From positions 62,001 to 126,000 of the forward strand of contig NZ_SLWK01000002.1 of the NCBI RefSeq assembly GCF_004345615.1: DNA of 64,000 bases, given 5' to 3'. This DNA is from Natronoflexus pectinivorans (GTDB lineage: Bacteria > Bacteroidota > Bacteroidia > Bacteroidales > Marinilabiliaceae). A model generated the notes under the pieces. That model saw nothing but the letters and a program-made list of their open reading frames with translations. It was not told the DNA's origin and searched no databases. Shown here piece after piece: positions 61,227-64,000 of the stretch (positions within the stretch are counted from its first letter, which is position 1; every line of letters starts with the position of its first letter). Made by a program: the position numbers and the translations under genes.

Positions 61227-64000
61227 TTACTCTTCTATGGTTAAGGAGTTTATGGCAGCATCCAGCTTGCCTGCCAACTCAGATGTGTTAGATACATACA
61301 TTGACATTTGCAAGATTGAAGAATTGACATTGTTTGCCTCAGCCGATTGAACCTGAATTGACTGGTTGATTTCTGAGATAGTGGTTACAATTCCGGAAAC
61401 AACTTTGTTAAGTTGGATGATCTTGTCATTCGCTTCCTGTGACAGAATTTGCCCATGTTCAGATAGTTTTCGAATATTCATGGCCACTTCAGAAGATTGG
61501 TCTGCAAGTTTTTTTACCTGAGAAGCAACAACAGCAAAGCTTCTGCCATGTTCTCCGGCTCTTGCGGCCTCAATAGCAGCATTTAATGAAAGCAAGTTAG
61601 TCATTCTTGCAAAATCTGAAACAAACCCAATGCTTTCAGAGATGTTATTGATAGAGTTTAGAGTGTTGGAGACAATTTTAACACTTTCTTCAGATTCTCC
61701 CTCAACTTGTTTAACCTTTTCAAGCATTTGAAGCATATTGCTTGCATTTTCCGCCATTTCACTGGTGATTTCTTCCATTGAGGCTGAAATTTCTTCTGCC
61801 GTAGAAGCCTGACGGTTGCTTGCTTCAAGCAGTTCTTCTGATGCTTTGCCCAATTCGCTTTTAACATCATCCATAATGCGTGTTAGTTTTGTCTGAGCCT
61901 CTTGAAGTTTGGAGTTTTGAGCAGTCACCTTATCGGTTGCCTCTTTAACTTTTAATTCAAGCGTTCTTTGATTTTCTTTTAAGCGTTTTGTTTTATAAGA
62001 AATAAACCAATAAACAAGTCCGACAATCACTACAATCATCAACAATCTGAACCAGATGGTTGCCCACCAGGGAGGCCGAATAACAATTGTTAATATTGTC
62101 CCCTCTTCATTCCATACACCATCATTGTTTGTGGCTCTTACTCTAAACGTATAGGTGCCGGGATTAAGATTGGTGTAGGTTGCGCTTCGATTCATGGTAT
62201 AAACCCAATCTTCGTCAAGGTTTTCCAGATAATAAGCATACTGATTGCTCGAAGGATTTGCATAGTGTAATCCGGCAAAATGAAGAACAATCATATTGTT
62301 CCTATGGGATAGGGAAATGGAGGAGGTCATGTGTATTGGTTTTGAAATAACCACTTCGCCATTTATTTCCTGACCAGGACTTACCGATCTGTTTGAGATT
62401 TGGATATCCGTTAAAACTACATCGGGTAAAAACGGGTTAGTCATAATGTTTTCAGGGTAAAACGCGTTAAAACCATTTGGGCCTCCAAAGAAAATTCGTC
62501 CTTCGGAGTTAATGAAATATGCATTCTCCCTAAATTCATTGCTTTGTAAGCCATCGCTCTCAAAGTAATTGATGAATGTATTGTCGGAAACATTAAGCCT
62601 GCTGATTCCGTTCGTAGTACTCATCCAAAAGTTACCCGTTTTATCCTCAACAACGCCAAGTATCCCGTTAGCGGGTAGGCCATCTTCCATTAAGTAATGG
62701 TCAAAATTAAGCATGCTGTTTGTCGTGATATTTTCCAGCAAATTGTTTTCATCAACCATTTTGTTTAAACCTCTGCCTGTTGCTAACCATATGGTTCCGG
62801 ATGGGTCACAGTATATGGCGTTAACGGTATTATTACTGAGACTATTATTGTCGTCTTGGTTGTGGCGGAAATTTACGAATTGAGGTCGTTCTTTATCCCG
62901 TTCCCTGTTGGGTAAAATGCTTAGTCCATTAGAATGTCCCCCCACCCACAAATTTCCATGTTTGTCTTCACCTATTGACCATATGATGTTGTCACATAAG
63001 CTGTTTGGATCATTGGGGTCGTTGGTGTAAAAAGTAAACTCCTGAGTAGCCTCGTCAAAGCGCCATAAACCTCCATCCCATGTACCACCCCATAAAATAC
63101 CTTTACTGTCTTCAAATAGATTAAAAGTCCATACCTGCATTGGGTATCTTGTAACTTGTGGACTTCTAGCTGAGCCAGGTGATTCAGGAATCAGTTTTGT
63201 GACATATCCTTGTGAACCAATCCATACTTCACCGTTCCTGCGCTGTAGTAGACTTAGGCAGCTGATGCCAAGAATGTTGTTGGGGTCATTCGGGTTATTG
63301 AGGTAATGATATACTTTGGGTTCGTTATTCCCATTGAAAACAAATCTGTTGAGACCTTCTCCATCACGGGTGCCAACCCATAATTCATTTGCATTGATAC
63401 TGGAAATTCCAGATATGGTATTTCCGCTCATAGAATTTGTGTTACCCGGGATTGATGAGAAGTGGGCGAAATCTTTTCTGTATAAGTCAACTTTATTAAG
63501 CCCCTGGCTGTAGGTTCCAACCCATAAAACCCCAGTACGGTCAACATGCATCGAAAATACATTTGCATCGCTGATGGCGTTCGGGTTCAATCTATCAGGC
63601 AGGAATCTGTTTAATTCGTCTGTTTCAGGATTGTAGCGAAATAATCCTCTGGTTTCAGTCCCAATCCAAACAATTCCAAAATCATCAATAGCAACAGAAC
63701 TGCGGTTAGATGGTGCAGGGTTGATTCTTGAATTATCACCAAGTCGATAGCTTGAACTACGTTCGTCCCATTCGAGTTTGAAGACTCCTTGAGCAAATGT
63801 ACCTACAAGTAGATCTCCGTTTTTATCTTCTGCGTAGGAAATAACACGATTGGCTGGAAGTCCAAAGGCGCGTGCAACGGTCTTCGTTTCTCTGTCGAAA
63901 TAAAATAGAGAGCTACCCATTAATAGAAAATTACCTTTCGAGTCTTCGTAGGCTCTTGTGAAATTGTGTTCTGGAGGATTGGTAAATCGTTGGAAACTAA
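61227..64000 (-). CDS. Propeller-type sensor fused to a methyl-accepting chemotaxis signalling domain, 5' end beyond the window
   Basis: Read on the minus strand, the frame is open past the right edge; the ATG at 63920 is internal, because in-frame codons before it continue the propeller repeat (NFTRAYEDSKGNFLLMG). The visible 923 residues comprise many two-component-regulator propeller blades (GxxWxG type: LWVGTYSQGLNK, GEVWIGSQG, GILWGGTWDGGLW, GTIWLATGRGLNK), a Y_Y_Y domain (62080-62330), one membrane helix (62000-62060) with WWATIWFRLLMIVVIVGLV, and a cytoplasmic MCP domain with the conserved hairpin NLLSLNAAIEAARAGEHGRSFAVVASQV (61510-61600). In most Bacteroidota this periplasmic part ends in a histidine kinase and AraC domain (HTCS); here it ends in a chemoreceptor module. 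Confidence 0.88.
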   Translation of the reverse strand, partial: SFQRFTNPPEHNFTRAYEDSKGNFLLMGSSLFYFDRETKTVARAFGLPANRVISYAEDKNGDLLVGTFAQGVFKLEWDERSSSYRLGDNSRINPAPSNRSSVAIDDFGIVWIGTETRGLFRYNPETDELNRFLPDRLNPNAISDANVFSMHVDRTGVLWVGTYSQGLNKVDLYRKDFAHFSSIPGNTNSMSGNTISGISSINANELWVGTRDGEGLNRFVFNGNNEPKVYHYLNNPNDPNNILGISCLSLLQRRNGEVWIGSQGYVTKLIPESPGSARSPQVTRYPMQVWTFNLFEDSKGILWGGTWDGGLWRFDEATQEFTFYTNDPNDPNSLCDNIIWSIGEDKHGNLWVGGHSNGLSILPNRERDKERPQFVNFRHNQDDNNSLSNNTVNAIYCDPSGTIWLATGRGLNKMVDENNLLENITTNSMLNFDHYLMEDGLPANGILGVVEDKTGNFWMSTTNGISRLNVSDNTFINYFESDGLQSNEFRENAYFINSEGRIFFGGPNGFNAFYPENIMTNPFLPDVVLTDIQISNRSVSPGQEINGEVVISKPIHMTSSISLSHRNNMIVLHFAGLHYANPSSNQYAYYLENLDEDWVYTMNRSATYTNLNPGTYTFRVRATNNDGVWNEEGTILTIVIRPPWWATIWFRLLMIVVIVGLVYWFISYKTKRLKENQRTLELKVKEATDKVTAQNSKLQEAQTKLTRIMDDVKSELGKASEELLEASNRQASTAEEISASMEEITSEMAENASNMLQMLEKVKQVEGESEESVKIVSNTLNSINNISESIGFVSDFARMTNLLSLNAAIEAARAGEHGRSFAVVASQVKKLADQSSEVAMNIRKLSEHGQILSQEANDKIIQLNKVVSGIVTTISEINQSIQVQSAEANNVNSSILQMSMYVSNTSELAGKLDAAINSLTIEE

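Noticed and set aside
63918-63920. ATG as start of the propeller-MCP gene
   Set aside because: The frame stays open to the window edge, and the codons before this ATG continue a propeller blade, so the real start is outside.

Overview
The window comes from a Bacteroidota chromosome, most likely a Bacteroidales/Marinilabiliales-type marine or sediment anaerobe. The evidence is a Na+-NQR operon, the type IX secretion genes gldJ, porU and porV side by side, a fused SecDF, a sigma-54 response regulator of the Bacteroidota type, few Shine-Dalgarno sites, and many promoters with the Bacteroidota -7 motif TAnnTTTG. Species-level assignment is not possible by reading alone. Almost the whole window is ordinary, densely packed core genome; no phage, plasmid, transposase or CRISPR array was seen.

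Layout. 1-3.6 kb: end of the nqr operon (nqrD partial, nqrE, nqrF), apbE (flavinylation of NQR) and a small cysteine-rich membrane protein that resembles the NQR maturation factor NqrM. 3.7-16.6 kb: alaS, an M23 peptidase, a Na+/solute symporter, recR, a membrane protein/HAD phosphatase pair, a lemA-TPM-TPM envelope cluster, a zinc-ribbon/Nif3/MerR/CapA group. 16.7-20.4 kb: flavodoxin, a ribbon-helix-helix protein, an AT-rich patch with two orphan envelope proteins, tRNA-Gly and tRNA-Leu, and two tiny membrane proteins. 20.4-30.7 kb: mutS, a tRNA methyltransferase, a TIGR02757 protein, lolD-like ATPase, Ca2+/Na+ antiporter, tatA, secDF. 31-37.3 kb: a two-gene ABC export-type system divergent from an NtrC-type response regulator and its kinase, with a good sigma-54 promoter between them. 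37.3-45.1 kb: rex, two tRNA-Val, folC, phoH, an inositol monophosphatase, a lipid A-type acyltransferase, a glycosyltransferase, murF. 45.1-53.3 kb: gldJ, porU, porV, ispF, thioredoxin, cold-shock protein. 53.4-61.1 kb: acyl-CoA ligase, O-methyltransferase, M16 peptidase, two identical tRNA-Phe, gpmI, a DUF3109 protein, a palindromic repeat element, yebC. 61.2 kb to the right edge: a large sensor with a periplasmic beta-propeller joined to a chemoreceptor signalling domain; it runs off the window.

How parts fit together: NQR, the sodium symporter, the Ca2+/Na+ antiporter and SecDF all point to a sodium-based membrane energy economy. SecDF, TatA and PorU/PorV/GldJ cover successive steps of protein export to the surface. 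The most unusual items are (a) the propeller-chemoreceptor fusion, (b) an ABC ATPase with a normal Walker A and B but altered Q-loop, signature and H-loop, under an apparent sigma-54 promoter next to its likely regulator, and (c) two families of intergenic palindromic/direct repeats. No wholly new multi-gene system could be demonstrated.
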